This document shows, piece by piece, positions 13,366-29,921 of a stretch of 64,000 nucleotides of DNA (its first letter is position 1; every line of letters begins with the position of its first letter). Source of the DNA: Zeimonas sediminis. Its GTDB lineage: Bacteria; Pseudomonadota; Gammaproteobacteria; Burkholderiales; Burkholderiaceae_E. Both the position numbers and the translations under genes were made by a program. Location: the NCBI RefSeq assembly GCF_023721795.1, contig NZ_JAMQYE010000001.1, forward strand, positions 310,001 through 374,000, given 5' to 3'. The notes beneath the pieces were generated by a model, which searched no databases, was not told the DNA's origin, and worked only from the letters and a program-made list of their open reading frames with translations.

Positions 13366-14556
13366 TCAGGAGGAAAGGAAGGTGCGGATGCGGCCCGCCG
13401 CCTCGACACAGCGGTCGAGCGGCTCGACCAGCGCGAGCCGCACGAAACCGGCCCCCGGGTTGCGGCCCTCGTGTTCGCGGGCCAGGAAGGAGCCCGGCAG
13501 GGTCAGGACATTATATTGGCGCAGCAGCTCGCGGCAGAACGCCTGGTCGTCGCCGCCCGGCACCCGGGCCCACAGGTAGAAGCCGGCCTCGGGCAGACCG
13601 GTGTCGAGCACCGACGCGACGACCGGCGTGACCGCGTCGAACTTCTCGCGATACTTCGCGCGGTTGTCGCGCACGTGGGCCTCGTCGTTCCAGGCGGCGA
13701 TCGAGGCGGCCTGGAAAGTCGGGCTCATCGCGCTGCCGTGGTAGGTGCGGTAGAGCAGGAATCGCTTCAGGATCGTCGCGTCGCCGGCCACGAAGCCCGA
13801 GCGCATGCCCGGCGCGTTCGAGCGCTTGGACAGGCTGGAGAACACGACCAGCCGCGCGAAGTCGCCGCGTCCGAGCGCCTGGGCGGCCTGCAGCGCGCCG
13901 ATCGGCGGGGCCGCTTCGTCGAAGTAGATCTCCGAGTAGCACTCGTCGGCCGCGATCACGAAACCGTGGCGGTCGGACAGCTCGAACACCCGGCGCCACT
14001 CGTCGAGCGACATCACCGCGCCGGTCGGGTTGCCGGGCGAGCAGACGTAGAGCAGCCGGGTGCGCGACCAGACGGCCTGCGGCACCGAGTCCCAGTCGCA
14101 GCGGAAGCCGTTCTCGGGCACCTGGTCGACGAACCAGGGCTGGGCGCCGGCCAGCAGGGCCGCGCCCTCGTAGATCTGGTAGAACGGATTCGGGCAGACG
14201 ACCCAACCGCCGTCACGCGGGTCGACGACCGTCTGGGCGAAGGCGAACAGGGCCTCGCGCGAGCCGAGCACCGGCAGCACCTGGGTCTTCGGGTCGATCG
14301 AAGGCAGCCCGTATCGCCGCATCAGCCAGCCGGCGATCGCCTCGCGCAGCGCGTCGCTGCCCGCGGTCGGCGGATAGCCGGACAGGCCGTCGAGGTGGGC
14401 GGTGATCGCCTCGCGGATCACCGCCGGGGTGGGGTGCCGGGGCTCGCCGATCGACAGGTTCAGCGGGGCGTGGGCCTTCGACGGCTCGACACCGGCGAGC
14501 AGGCCGCGCAGGCGCTCGAACGGGTAGGGCTGGAGGCAATCGAGAATCGAGTTCAA
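13366..14556 (-). CDS. dapC: N-succinyldiaminopimelate aminotransferase
   Basis: PLP-dependent fold-type I aminotransferase of 396 residues that converts N-succinyl-2-amino-6-ketopimelate to N-succinyl-LL-DAP using glutamate. It has the N-terminal [13 protein letters not shown] signature typical of DapC in this group, CSPGNPTG, the PLP-binding [10 protein letters not shown], and the Schiff-base lysine segment [16 protein letters not shown]. The start is TTG at 14554-14556, chosen because LQPYPFERL lies at its usual distance. No strong ribosome-binding site precedes it. It heads the minus-strand dap cluster, whose promoter must lie in the AT-rich gap before queF. Confidence 0.94.
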   Translation of the reverse strand: MNSILDCLQPYPFERLRGLLAGVEPSKAHAPLNLSIGEPRHPTPAVIREAITAHLDGLSGYPPTAGSDALREAIAGWLMRRYGLPSIDPKTQVLPVLGSREALFAFAQTVVDPRDGGWVVCPNPFYQIYEGAALLAGAQPWFVDQVPENGFRCDWDSVPQAVWSRTRLLYVCSPGNPTGAVMSLDEWRRVFELSDRHGFVIAADECYSEIYFDEAAPPIGALQAAQALGRGDFARLVVFSSLSKRSNAPGMRSGFVAGDATILKRFLLYRTYHGSAMSPTFQAASIAAWNDEAHVRDNRAKYREKFDAVTPVVASVLDTGLPEAGFYLWARVPGGDDQAFCRELLRQYNVLTLPGSFLAREHEGRNPGAGFVRLALVEPLDRCVEAAGRIRTFLSS

Positions 14557-14634
14557 GAATGCTCGCTAACTCAATGAATTGATGTTGTATTTCTTTTCAA
14601 CTTAAGAAGTCACTTTAGCTTGACGGCTCTAGTC
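14557..14634. promoter_or_regulatory. AT-rich gap between queF and dapC
   Basis: This 78-bp stretch is far richer in A and T than anything around it. It lies after the queF stop and before the dapC TTG start on the minus strand, so it is the natural place for the dapC promoter. A possible pair is GTGACT and TACAAC with 18 bp between, but the match is poor. No terminator hairpin for queF is visible. Confidence 0.4.
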
Positions 14635-15054
14635 TCAGCCTCGGGTGCTGCGTTCGGACGGGAACTGCTCGAGCTCGACGCGCGGGGCGGGTTTCCAGCC
14701 GCGCTTGCGATGCTCGGCAACGACCGTCGTGAAGATGCCGCCGCGCACGTACCATTTCGCGGTCACGCGCATGAAGCGCGGCGCGGTGGCCTTCACGAAG
14801 GCGTCGAGCAGGCGGTTGGTGACGTCCTCGTGGAAGGCGCCCTGGTCGCGGAACGACCACATGTACAGCTTCAGCGCCTTCAGTTCGAGGTTGCGCTTGT
14901 CGGGGATGTAGTCGATGACGATCGTGGCGAAGTCCGGCTGGCCGGTCAGCGGGCACAGGCAGGTGAATTCGGGGATCTCGACATGGACCAGGTAGTCGCG
15001 CTGCGGCGCCGGATTCGGGAAGGTCTCGAGCTGGGTGGAGGGCTTGGAAGGCAT
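14635..15054 (-). CDS. queF: NADPH-dependent preQ1 synthase
   Basis: Reduces the nitrile preQ0 to preQ1 in queuosine tRNA modification. The 139-residue length marks the short, unimodular (Bacillus-type) QueF, not the ~280-residue E. coli form. The segment [17 protein letters not shown] contains the catalytic Cys (second Cys) and the family signature, and [20 protein letters not shown] supplies the substrate-contacting Glu and His. The ATG at 15054 is preferred; the open frame continues 45 codons upstream through the repeat region without homology. It is divergent from smc. Confidence 0.95.
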   Translation of the reverse strand: MPSKPSTQLETFPNPAPQRDYLVHVEIPEFTCLCPLTGQPDFATIVIDYIPDKRNLELKALKLYMWSFRDQGAFHEDVTNRLLDAFVKATAPRFMRVTAKWYVRGGIFTTVVAEHRKRGWKPAPRVELEQFPSERSTRG

Positions 15055-15108
15055 CTGGGGCCGGGGTGCTGGCGCGCCGCTCGAAAGGCCGGGCGCGCGA
15101 AGGGCGGG

Positions 15109-15118
15109 TGGTATTATA
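15109..15118. promoter_or_regulatory. Two overlapping -10 elements for smc (+) and queF (-)
   Basis: On the plus strand TGGTATTAT (15109-15117) is an extended -10. On the minus strand the same bases give a perfect TATAAT (15118-15113), with a ~58-nt leader to queF. Neither strand shows a convincing -35. The two start signals share DNA and cannot be used together. Confidence 0.45.
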
Positions 15119-15129
15119 CGGAGCGACAG

Positions 15130-15150
15130 AAAGCCGCCGCGAGCGGCTTT
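15130..15150 (+). promoter_or_regulatory. Hairpin in the smc leader
   Basis: AAAGCCG (15130-15136) and CGGCTTT (15144-15150) pair perfectly over 7 bp with a 7-nt loop. It follows the candidate start site for smc by about 10 nt. There is no U tract, so it is not a simple terminator. Confidence 0.4.
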
Positions 15151-15157
15151 CGCGCTT

Positions 15158-15205
15158 TGGATTTTCGCCCTCTGGATTTTCGCCCTCATCTGGATTTTCG
15201 TCCTT
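15158..15205. repeat. Three-copy 15-bp repeat between queF and smc
   Basis: TGGATTTTCGCCCTC occurs as a perfect tandem pair at 15158-15172 and 15173-15187. A third copy with two mismatches at 15191-15205 follows after a 3-bp spacer. It lies in the presumed smc 5' leader and is AT-richer than the flanks. Confidence 0.85.
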
Positions 15206-15281
15206 TAGTGCGACCCGGCCGGGCCGGCGCGGCGGCGCCGATCGTCCGGCGGGTCACCATCGTTCGCCGCAGGATCTCCCC

Positions 15282-22265
<6,984 letters not shown>

Positions 22266-22302
22266 GGCTGACGGCCCCGCACGACAACGGAGAACCGAAC
22301 AC

Positions 22303-23040
22303 ATGCTTGGAATCATCGGCGGCAGCGGACTCGCCCGGCTGGCCGGCCTGGGCAATCCCCGGCGCAGCATCGCCCGCACGCCCTGGGGGGATCCCTCCTG
22401 CGCGCTGACCTTCGGCGAGCTCGACGGCCGGGAGATCGTGTTCCTGGCGCGCCACGGCTACGGCCACACGATCGCGCCGCACGAAATCAACTACCGCGCG
22501 AACGTCTGGGCGCTGCGCGACGCCGGGGTGGAAGGCGTGGTGTCGGTGGCCACCGTCGGCGGCATCGGCAGCGAGTACGGGCCCGGGGCGATCGTGGTGG
22601 CCGACCAGATCGTCGACTACACGCACGGCAGGCGGGGCACCTACTTCGACGGGCCGAACCAGCCGGTCACCCACATCGACTTCACCGAGCCCTACGATCG
22701 CGCGCTGCGCGCCCGGCTGCTCGCGGCTGCCGCGCGCGCCGGCGAGACCGCGATCGACGGCGGCGTCTACGGCTGCACGCAGGGCCCCAGGCTGGAGACC
22801 GCCGCGGAGATCCGCCGTCTCGCCCGCGACGGCTGCGACCTCGTCGGCATGACCGGCATGCCCGAGGCCGCGCTGGCCCGGGAACTGGACCTGCCCTATG
22901 CCGCGCTGTGCGTCGTGGCCAACCACGCGGCCGGCACCGGCGACAGCGCCGAGCGCATCTCGCTCGAGGCGATCGCCGAAGTGCTCGACCAGGCGATGGT
23001 CCGGGTCAGGCGCATCCTGTCCGAGGTCGTGCGCGGCTGA
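22303..23040 (+). CDS. mtnP: Purine nucleoside phosphorylase family (probable S-methyl-5'-thioinosine phosphorylase)
   Basis: A 245-residue trimeric PNP/MTAP-family enzyme. It cleaves the glycosidic bond of a purine nucleoside with phosphate. Visible are GIIGGSGL (phosphate loop), FLARHGYGHTIAPHEINYRAN (substrate and phosphate site), EGVVSVATVGGI and MTGMPEAALARELDLPYA. In this family an Asn in the base-binding loop favours 6-oxopurines, whereas MTA phosphorylases carry Asp; here the loop reads VVANHAAG with Asn207, which suggests methylthioinosine, inosine or guanosine rather than MTA. This specificity is an inference. It follows ligA by 75 bp and converges on glnD. Confidence 0.82.
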   Translation: MLGIIGGSGLARLAGLGNPRRSIARTPWGDPSCALTFGELDGREIVFLARHGYGHTIAPHEINYRANVWALRDAGVEGVVSVATVGGIGSEYGPGAIVVADQIVDYTHGRRGTYFDGPNQPVTHIDFTEPYDRALRARLLAAAARAGETAIDGGVYGCTQGPRLETAAEIRRLARDGCDLVGMTGMPEAALARELDLPYAALCVVANHAAGTGDSAERISLEAIAEVLDQAMVRVRRILSEVVRG

Positions 23041-23062
23041 CCGGGCGGGCAGCGCGCCGGGC

Positions 23063-25660
23063 TCAGGCGCGCAGCGCGTCCAGCAGGTCGGTCTCGAACT
23101 GCAGCTGCTGGCGAGGGTTCAGCAAGGCCGGGCCCTCGATCAGGAACACGTCCTCGACGCGCTCGCCGAGCGTGGTGATCCGGGCGGTTTCCAGGCTGAT
23201 GCCGTGCCGGCTAAGCACCTGGGCGATCGCGTAGAGCAGGCCGGTGCGGTCGTTCGCGGTGATCGACAGCAGGAAGTGGTCGCCGCGCTCGTCCGGGCGC
23301 AGGTCGACCGACGGCTCGATCGGGAAGGTGCGCGAGCGGCGCGAGCTGCGGCCGCGCACCGGCACCGGCAGCGGCGCCCGCCGTTCGAGCCGCTCGCCGA
23401 GCTCGGTCTCGACCAGCGTCAGGATGTCGCGGTACTGGCCCACCTCGCCGACCGGGTCGACGACCAGGAAGCTGTCCAGCGCCCAGCCGTCGCGCGTGGT
23501 GTGGATCTTCGCGTCGAGCACCGACAGGTTGCGGCTGTCGAAATAGCCGCACAGCCGCGCGAAGAGGTCGGGCTGGTCGCGCAGCCACACGACCACCTGG
23601 AAGCCCTCGCCGATCGGCGCGACGCGCGTGCGCACCACCGGGCGGTCTTCCGGATGGCCGGTCAGCACCCGCGCGTGCCACGCGATGTCCTGCGCGTCGT
23701 TGCGAAGGAAGTAGCCCATGCCGAGCCGCTTCCAGAAAGCCTCGTAGCGCTCCGGCGGGATCGCCCTGAGGTTCAGCAGCCGCACCGCCTCGGCGCGGCG
23801 CGCGTCGAGCCGGCGCTCGCGGGTCGGCGTCTCGCCCTCCAGCGCCCGCTTGGTCGCGCGGAACAGGTCCTCGAGCAGCTTGGCCTTCCAGGCGTTCCAG
23901 ACCTTGGGGCTGGTGCCGCGGATGTCGGCTACGGTCAGCAGGTACAGCGCGGTCAGCCGCTCCTCGGTGCCGACCAGCGAGGCGAAGCGGGTGATGACCG
24001 CCGGGTCGCCGAGATCCTGCTTCTGCGCGACCGAGGACATCGTCAGGTGATGCTCGACCAGGAACTCGACCAGCTGCGAGTCGGCGCGTTCCAGTCCGTG
24101 CTGGCGGCAGAAGCGGCGGGCGTCGACGCGGCCGAGCTTCGAATGGTCGCCGCCGCGGCCCTTTGCGATGTCGTGGAAGAGCGCGGCGATCGTGAGCAGC
24201 CAGGGCTTCTCGAAGGCCGCCAGCAGCTGGCTGCAGAACGGATACTCGTGCGCGTGCTCGGCCATCGCGAAGCGGCGCAGGTTGCGCACGACCATCAGGA
24301 TGTGCTGGTCGACCGTGTACACGTGAAAGAGGTCGTGCTGCATCCGGCCGACGATCCGCCGGAAGGCCGGCAGGTAGCGGCCCAGGATCGACCACTTGTT
24401 CATCCGCCGCAGCTCGTGCGTGACCCCGCGAGGCGACTTCAGCAGCTCCAGGAACAGCGCGCGGTTGGCCGGGTCGCGGCGGAAGCGCGCGTCGATCCGG
24501 CCGCGCGCGTGCCACAGCGCGCGCAGCGTTCGGGTCGCGATGCCGGTGAGCTCGGGGTGGCGCTGCATGGTCAGGAAGCAGCGCAGGATCGCCGACGGGT
24601 CGCGCTCGAAGAGCCCGGGGTCGGCCAGGTCGAGCAGGCCCTGCCGGTCGAGGAACTCCCGGTCGATCGGGCGCGCGGCCGCCGCGCCGGACGGGAACAG
24701 GGCGCCGCGCAGGTTCTGCAGCACGATCGTGTTCAGCTGGGTGACCGTCTTGGCGGCGCGGTAGTAGCGCTGCATCAGTTCTTCGGACGACTGGCGCGCC
24801 GAGCTCCGGGCCAGGCCCATCGCCTCGGCGGCCCGCGCCTGCAGGTCGAACACCAGCCGGTCCTCGCGGCGCCCGGCCAGGATGTGCAGCCAGGCGCGGA
24901 TCCGGGCGATCCGTCGCTCGTTGGCGCGCAACTGGATCGCCTCGCTGGCGGTGATCAGGCCGCGCGCCTCCAGCTCGCTCCAGTTGCGGCCGAAGCCGCT
25001 CGCGCGCGCGATCCAGCGGATCACCTGCAGGTCGCGCAGCCCCCCGGGGCTTTCCTTCGTGTTCGGCTCGAGGCTGTACGGGCTGTCCACGTACTTCGCG
25101 TGGCGCTGCCGCATCTCGAGCATCTTGGCCGAGAAGAACTCGTCGGCGCGCAACGCCGCGTCGAGCTCGCGGCCCAGCGCCTCGTAGCGCAGCCGGTTTC
25201 CGGCCAGCCGCCTGCGCTCGAGCAGGCTGGTGCGCACCGTGACGTCGCCGGCCGCCTCGCGCAGGCATTCGTCGGGCGTGCGCACCGCGTGGCCGATCTC
25301 GAGCCCGAGGTCCCAGCAGGCGCCCACGAAGCGCTCGAGCCGCTCGGCGGCCGCGCCCTGCGGCCGTTCGGGCGTCAGGATCAGCAGGTCGACGTCGGAA
25401 TGGGGGAACTGCTCGCCGCGGCCGTAGCCGCCCACTGCGACCAGCGAGTACTGGCGCGACGGCGACAGCATCCGCCACAGCGCCCGCAGCGCGCGATCGG
25501 TGGCGCGGCTGAGCGCCCGCTGCAGGCGGTCGGGGTTCTGCGAGTCGCGAAACCCCTGGATCGCGGCGGCGCGCTCGCGCTGCCACGCCTCGCGAAGCGG
25601 CGCGAGGTCGGGCAGGGGCGCCGCCTCGGCGGCCACCGCGCCAAGCGCGCCGGCGCCCAT
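23063..25660 (-). CDS. glnD: PII uridylyltransferase / uridylyl-removing enzyme
   Basis: Bifunctional nitrogen sensor that uridylylates or deuridylylates PII according to glutamine level. The 865-residue protein has the nucleotidyltransferase motif GGYGRGEQFPHSDVDLL near residue 80, the central GlnD helical linker, an HD hydrolase domain with HDIAKGRGGDHS, and two C-terminal ACT domains (the second with LSITANDRTGLLYAIAQVLSRHG). All modules look intact. It lies 3 bp downstream of map, the common beta- and gammaproteobacterial pair. The ATG at 25660 is kept; the ~35 residues before the nucleotidyltransferase region are normal. Confidence 0.97.
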   Translation of the reverse strand: MGAGALGAVAAEAAPLPDLAPLREAWQRERAAAIQGFRDSQNPDRLQRALSRATDRALRALWRMLSPSRQYSLVAVGGYGRGEQFPHSDVDLLILTPERPQGAAAERLERFVGACWDLGLEIGHAVRTPDECLREAAGDVTVRTSLLERRRLAGNRLRYEALGRELDAALRADEFFSAKMLEMRQRHAKYVDSPYSLEPNTKESPGGLRDLQVIRWIARASGFGRNWSELEARGLITASEAIQLRANERRIARIRAWLHILAGRREDRLVFDLQARAAEAMGLARSSARQSSEELMQRYYRAAKTVTQLNTIVLQNLRGALFPSGAAAARPIDREFLDRQGLLDLADPGLFERDPSAILRCFLTMQRHPELTGIATRTLRALWHARGRIDARFRRDPANRALFLELLKSPRGVTHELRRMNKWSILGRYLPAFRRIVGRMQHDLFHVYTVDQHILMVVRNLRRFAMAEHAHEYPFCSQLLAAFEKPWLLTIAALFHDIAKGRGGDHSKLGRVDARRFCRQHGLERADSQLVEFLVEHHLTMSSVAQKQDLGDPAVITRFASLVGTEERLTALYLLTVADIRGTSPKVWNAWKAKLLEDLFRATKRALEGETPTRERRLDARRAEAVRLLNLRAIPPERYEAFWKRLGMGYFLRNDAQDIAWHARVLTGHPEDRPVVRTRVAPIGEGFQVVVWLRDQPDLFARLCGYFDSRNLSVLDAKIHTTRDGWALDSFLVVDPVGEVGQYRDILTLVETELGERLERRAPLPVPVRGRSSRRSRTFPIEPSVDLRPDERGDHFLLSITANDRTGLLYAIAQVLSRHGISLETARITTLGERVEDVFLIEGPALLNPRQQLQFETDLLDALRA

Positions 25661-25663
25661 CGC

Positions 25664-26473
25664 TCAGGCCGCCGCGGTCAGCGGCTCGGGGCGCGCCGGC
25701 GCGCCGGCCGACACGGTCAGGACCTCGAAGCCGGCCTCGGTGACGAGCACCGTGTGCTCCCACTGGGCCGACAGGCTGTGGTCCTTGGTGACGATGGTCC
25801 AGCCGTCGGCCATCTCGCGGACCTCGCGCCGGCCCGCGTTGATCATGGGCTCCACGGTGAAGATCATCCCGGCCTCGAGCCGGGGGCCGGTGCCGGGCCG
25901 GCCGTAGTGCAGGATCTGCGGGTCCTCGTGGAACTTGCGCCCGATGCCGTGGCCGCAGAACTCGCGAACCACCGAGCAGCCCTGCGCCTCGGCGTGGCGC
26001 TGGATCGCGTGGCCGATGTCGCCGACCGTGGCGCCGGGCCTGACCTGCTCGATCCCCAGCCACATGCACTCCCAGGTGACCTGGCAGAGCCGGCGGGCGG
26101 CGATCGACGCGTCGCCGACGACGAACATCCGGCTGGTGTCGCCGTGGAAGCCGTCCTTGATCACGGTGACGTCGATGTTGACGATGTCGCCGTTCTTCAG
26201 CACGCGGTCGCCCGGGATGCCGTGACAGACCTGGTGGTTGACCGAGGTGCAGATCGACTTCGGGTAGGGGCGGTAGCCCGGCGGCGCGTAGTTCAGCGGG
26301 GCGGGCACGGTGCCCTGCACGCCGACCATGTACTCGTGGCACAGGCGGTCGAGCTCGCCGGTGGTCACGCCCGGCCGCACGTGCGGCGTGACGTAGTCGA
26401 GAACCTCGCTGGCCAGGCGGCCGGCGGTCCGCATCGCCTCGATCTCGGAGGCTGTCTTGATAGTGATTGCCAT
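25664..26473 (-). CDS. map: Methionine aminopeptidase type I
   Basis: Removes N-terminal Met from new proteins. The 269-residue enzyme has the metal ligands of the pita-bread fold: Asp in [10 protein letters not shown], Asp in GDTSRMF, His in GHGIG, Glu in FTVEPMI and Glu in WEHTVLV, plus the substrate-binding His in SVNHQVCHG. The ATG at 26471-26473 is chosen because MAITIKT is the family start. An ATG 13 codons upstream would lie upstream of the likely promoter -10. It is divergent from rpsB, as in many proteobacteria. Confidence 0.97.
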   Translation of the reverse strand: MAITIKTASEIEAMRTAGRLASEVLDYVTPHVRPGVTTGELDRLCHEYMVGVQGTVPAPLNYAPPGYRPYPKSICTSVNHQVCHGIPGDRVLKNGDIVNIDVTVIKDGFHGDTSRMFVVGDASIAARRLCQVTWECMWLGIEQVRPGATVGDIGHAIQRHAEAQGCSVVREFCGHGIGRKFHEDPQILHYGRPGTGPRLEAGMIFTVEPMINAGRREVREMADGWTIVTKDHSLSAQWEHTVLVTEAGFEVLTVSAGAPARPEPLTAAA

Positions 26474-26484
26474 GCTATGATTAT
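26457..26484 (+). promoter_or_regulatory. Candidate rpsB promoter overlapping the map -10
   Basis: TTGATA (26457-26462, 5 of 6) and GATTAT (26479-26484, 4 of 6) are separated by 16 bp. This would give rpsB a leader of about 165 nt, long enough for the autoregulatory structure known for S2 operons. The -10 covers the same bases as the map -10 on the other strand, and the -35 lies inside the map coding sequence. Confidence 0.45.
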
Positions 26485-26485
26485 A
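26480..26485 (-). promoter_or_regulatory. Consensus -10 of map, 6 nt before the start codon
   Basis: The minus strand reads TATAAT, then CATAGC, then the map ATG. Transcription starting about 7 nt after the hexamer would begin at the A of the ATG, so the map message would have no leader. No good -35 was found on this strand. Confidence 0.5.
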
Positions 26486-26655
26486 GGCTTCGCTTTTGGC
26501 GCATGGGCTCATCAGGCCCTTGCCGGCAGCGGAAATCGCGCGCGCCGCACCTGAAGGGTGCCACGGCAGCGCGCCGGAGCCGGTCTCCCGACCGCACGGC
26601 GCGCGGCCGCTGGCCTTCGCGGCGCGTCAGTCACAACCCTCAGTTGGAGTCTGTC

Positions 26656-27417
26656 ATGTCCGTCACCATGCGGCAAATGCTCGAGGCCGGCGTTCACTTC
26701 GGCCACCAGACGCGGTTCTGGAATCCCCGGATGGCCCCGTACATCTACGGCCATCGCAATCGCATCCACATCTTCAATCTCGAGAAGACCCTGGTCATGT
26801 ACCAGGACTCGATGAAGTACCTGCGCCAGCTGGCCGCCAATCGCGGCACCGTGCTGTTCGTGGGCACCAAGCGCTCGGCCCGCGAGACCATCGCCGAGGA
26901 AGCGGCCCGCGCCGGCATGCCCTTCGTCGACCAGCGCTGGCTCGGCGGCATGCTGACCAACTTCAAGACGGTCAAGACGTCGATCAAGCGCCTGAAGGAC
27001 ATGGAAGCCACGATGGCCGAAGGCGGCCTCGAGAAGATGTCCAAGAAGGAAGGCCTGCTGTTCCAGCGCGAGATGGACAAGCTCGAGCGCAGCCTCGGCG
27101 GCATCAAGGACATGGGCGGCCTGCCCGACGCGCTGTTCGTCATCGACGTCGGCTACCACAAGATCGCGATCACCGAGGCGCAGAAGCTCGGCATCCCGGT
27201 CGTCGCGGTCGTCGACAGCAACCACTCGCCCGAGGGCATCGACCACGTGATCCCCGGCAACGACGACTCGGCCCGCGCGATCAAGCTGTACGCGCGCGGC
27301 GCCGCCGACGCGATCCTCGAGGGTCGCGCCGCCTCGCTGCAGGAGATCGTCAAGACGGCGACCGAGGGCGACGAGGAATTCGTCGAGATCGACGCCGGCG
27401 AAGACGAAGAGGCCTGA
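26656..27417 (+). CDS. rpsB: 30S ribosomal protein S2
   Basis: Small-subunit ribosomal protein uS2, 253 residues. [20 protein letters not shown] is the family signature 1, and [19 protein letters not shown] with signature 2 follows in the second half; the acidic C-terminal tail (residues ~236-253) is usual in beta- and gammaproteobacteria. The ATG at 26656 has GGAG 7 nt upstream. It is the first gene of the long plus-strand run and is separated from tsf by a terminator-like hairpin. Confidence 0.98.
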   Translation: MSVTMRQMLEAGVHFGHQTRFWNPRMAPYIYGHRNRIHIFNLEKTLVMYQDSMKYLRQLAANRGTVLFVGTKRSARETIAEEAARAGMPFVDQRWLGGMLTNFKTVKTSIKRLKDMEATMAEGGLEKMSKKEGLLFQREMDKLERSLGGIKDMGGLPDALFVIDVGYHKIAITEAQKLGIPVVAVVDSNHSPEGIDHVIPGNDDSARAIKLYARGAADAILEGRAASLQEIVKTATEGDEEFVEIDAGEDEEA

Positions 27418-27491
27418 CCGGAGACATCGCCGCAGCGGCCGACGGCCGATGAAGGCGGCGGCGGGCACGGCCCGCCGCACGCAAGCGCGGC

Positions 27492-27519
27492 GGGGCTGTC
27501 GGTGACAGCCCCTTTTTTT
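27492..27519 (+). terminator. Terminator or attenuator between rpsB and tsf
   Basis: GGGGCTGTC (27492-27500) pairs perfectly with GACAGCCCC (27504-27512) around a 3-nt loop, and seven T residues follow directly. This is the strongest intrinsic terminator in the window. As tsf lies 40 bp downstream without its own obvious promoter, partial read-through is likely, giving more S2 than EF-Ts. Confidence 0.85.
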
Positions 27520-27558
27520 ACCCGACACGAACACCACGAAACCGAACGGAGTCCAGCA

Positions 27559-28455
<897 letters not shown>

Positions 28456-28506
28456 CGCCGGCGGCAGTCGACGGCGCCGGCCCGAAAATCGGGCGATAAT
28501 CCCCAA

Positions 28507-28531
28507 GGCCGGCGTCCGATCGACGCCGGCC
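28507..28531 (+). terminator. Terminator-like hairpin between tsf and pyrH
   Basis: GGCCGGCGTC (28507-28516) and GACGCCGGCC (28522-28531) form a perfect 10-bp stem with a 5-nt loop, followed by TGCCTTTAT. The U tract is weak, so leaky termination or a processing or pause site is more likely than a strong stop. GATAAT at 28495-28500 just before it may be a -10 for pyrH, but no -35 is seen. Confidence 0.6.
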
Positions 28532-28553
28532 TGCCTTTATCGGGAGATCGACC

Positions 28554-29312
28554 TTGAGTTCAGTCGAAAGCCTTGCCGCCCGCGAAGAGGCGCTCGCCGA
28601 GCCGGTCCAGCACCGCCGCGTGCTGCTGAAGCTCTCCGGCGAGGCCCTGATGGGCGACGATGCCTACGGCATCAACCGGGAGACCATCGAGGCGATGGTC
28701 GGCGAGATCGCGGCGGTCGTCGACCTCGGCGTCGAGCTGGCGATCGTCATCGGCGGAGGCAACATCTTCCGCGGCATGGCCGGCGGGGCGATCGGCATGG
28801 ACCGCGCCACCGCCGACTACATGGGCATGCTGGCCACGGTGATGAACTCGCTGGCGCTGCAGGACGCGCTGCGCCAGAAGGGGGTCGTGGCCCGCGTGCA
28901 GTCGGCGCTGAAGATCGAGCAGGTCGTCGAGCCCTACATCCGGCCGAAGGCGCTGCGCTACCTGGAAGAGGGCAAGGTGGTGATCTTCGCGGCCGGCACC
29001 GGCAATCCCTTCTTCACCACCGACACCGCCGCGGCGCTGCGCGGCGCCGAGATGGGCGTCGAGGTGGTGCTGAAGGCCACCAAGGTCGACGGGGTGTACA
29101 CCGCCGACCCGATGAAGGACCCGGGCGCCCAGCGCTACCAGCGGATCAGCTTCGACGAGGCGATCAGCCGCAACCTGAAGGTCATGGACGCCACGGCCTT
29201 CGCGCTGTGCCGGGACCAGAAGCTGCCGATCCGCGTGTTCTCGATCTTCAAGGAAGGCGCGCTGCTGCGCGCGGTCCGCGGCGAGGACGAGGGCACGCTG
29301 GTCCACGTCTGA
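28554..29312 (+). CDS. pyrH: UMP kinase
   Basis: Phosphorylates UMP to UDP for nucleotide, cell-wall and RNA synthesis; a bacterial amino-acid-kinase-fold enzyme. The 252-residue protein has [11 protein letters not shown] (ATP/UMP site), [11 protein letters not shown], the [13 protein letters not shown] helix and [17 protein letters not shown]. About 15 residues precede the core, an extension often seen in betaproteobacteria. The TTG at 28554 has GGGAG at a good distance. It lies between tsf and frr, the classical order. Confidence 0.97.
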   Translation: MSSVESLAAREEALAEPVQHRRVLLKLSGEALMGDDAYGINRETIEAMVGEIAAVVDLGVELAIVIGGGNIFRGMAGGAIGMDRATADYMGMLATVMNSLALQDALRQKGVVARVQSALKIEQVVEPYIRPKALRYLEEGKVVIFAAGTGNPFFTTDTAAALRGAEMGVEVVLKATKVDGVYTADPMKDPGAQRYQRISFDEAISRNLKVMDATAFALCRDQKLPIRVFSIFKEGALLRAVRGEDEGTLVHV

Positions 29313-29334
29313 AATCAATCGTTCCGGAGGATTC

Positions 29335-29895
29335 ATGAGCGTTGCCGAGGTCAGGACGGCCGCCGAGCAGAAGATGCAGAAGTCGCTCGAGGCGATGAAG
29401 TCCAGCTTCCAGAAGATCCGCACCGGCCGGGCCCACGCCGGCCTGCTCGACCACATCCAGGTCGACTACTACGGCAGCATGGTGCCGTTGTCGCAGGTCG
29501 CGAACGTCACGGTGCAGGACGCCCGCACGCTCGGCGTGCAGCCCTGGGAAAAGAAGATGGTCCAGGTCGTCGACAAGGCGATCCGCGAGTCCGACCTCGG
29601 GCTGAACCCGTCGACCAGCGGCGACCTGATCCGGGTGCCGATGCCTCCGCTGTCCGAGGAGCGCCGCCGCGAAATGACCAAGATCGCCCGCGGCGATGCC
29701 GAGCATGCCAAGGTCGCGGTGCGCAACCTGCGCCGCGACGCCAACGAGCAGCTCAAGAAGCTGGTCAAGGACAAGGCGATCTCCGAGGACGACGAGCGCC
29801 GCGCGCAGGACGACATCCAGAAGCTGACCGACCGCTTCGTCGCCGAGATCGACAAGCTGCTGGGAGTCAAGGAGCAGGAGATCATGACGGTCTGA
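29335..29895 (+). CDS. frr: Ribosome recycling factor
   Basis: Splits post-termination ribosomes with EF-G. At 186 residues it has the normal length. The N-terminal half of the long three-helix bundle contains [13 protein letters not shown], followed by the small domain with [25 protein letters not shown], and the last helices with [24 protein letters not shown] good GGAGG lies 5 nt before the ATG. It is 22 bp after pyrH and 26 bp before uppS. Confidence 0.98.
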   Translation: MSVAEVRTAAEQKMQKSLEAMKSSFQKIRTGRAHAGLLDHIQVDYYGSMVPLSQVANVTVQDARTLGVQPWEKKMVQVVDKAIRESDLGLNPSTSGDLIRVPMPPLSEERRREMTKIARGDAEHAKVAVRNLRRDANEQLKKLVKDKAISEDDERRAQDDIQKLTDRFVAEIDKLLGVKEQEIMTV

Positions 29896-29921
29896 CCGTC
29901 GCCGATCCCGCGCCGCGCCCG

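Noticed and set aside
22898-26554. A long plus-strand open frame through glnD and map
   Set aside because: Opposite to two clear genes and made of low-information residues; no homology visible.
26490-26655. rpsB leader as a defined S2 autoregulatory RNA
   Set aside because: The region can fold, but I could not match the conserved elements by eye, so only the promoter is listed.
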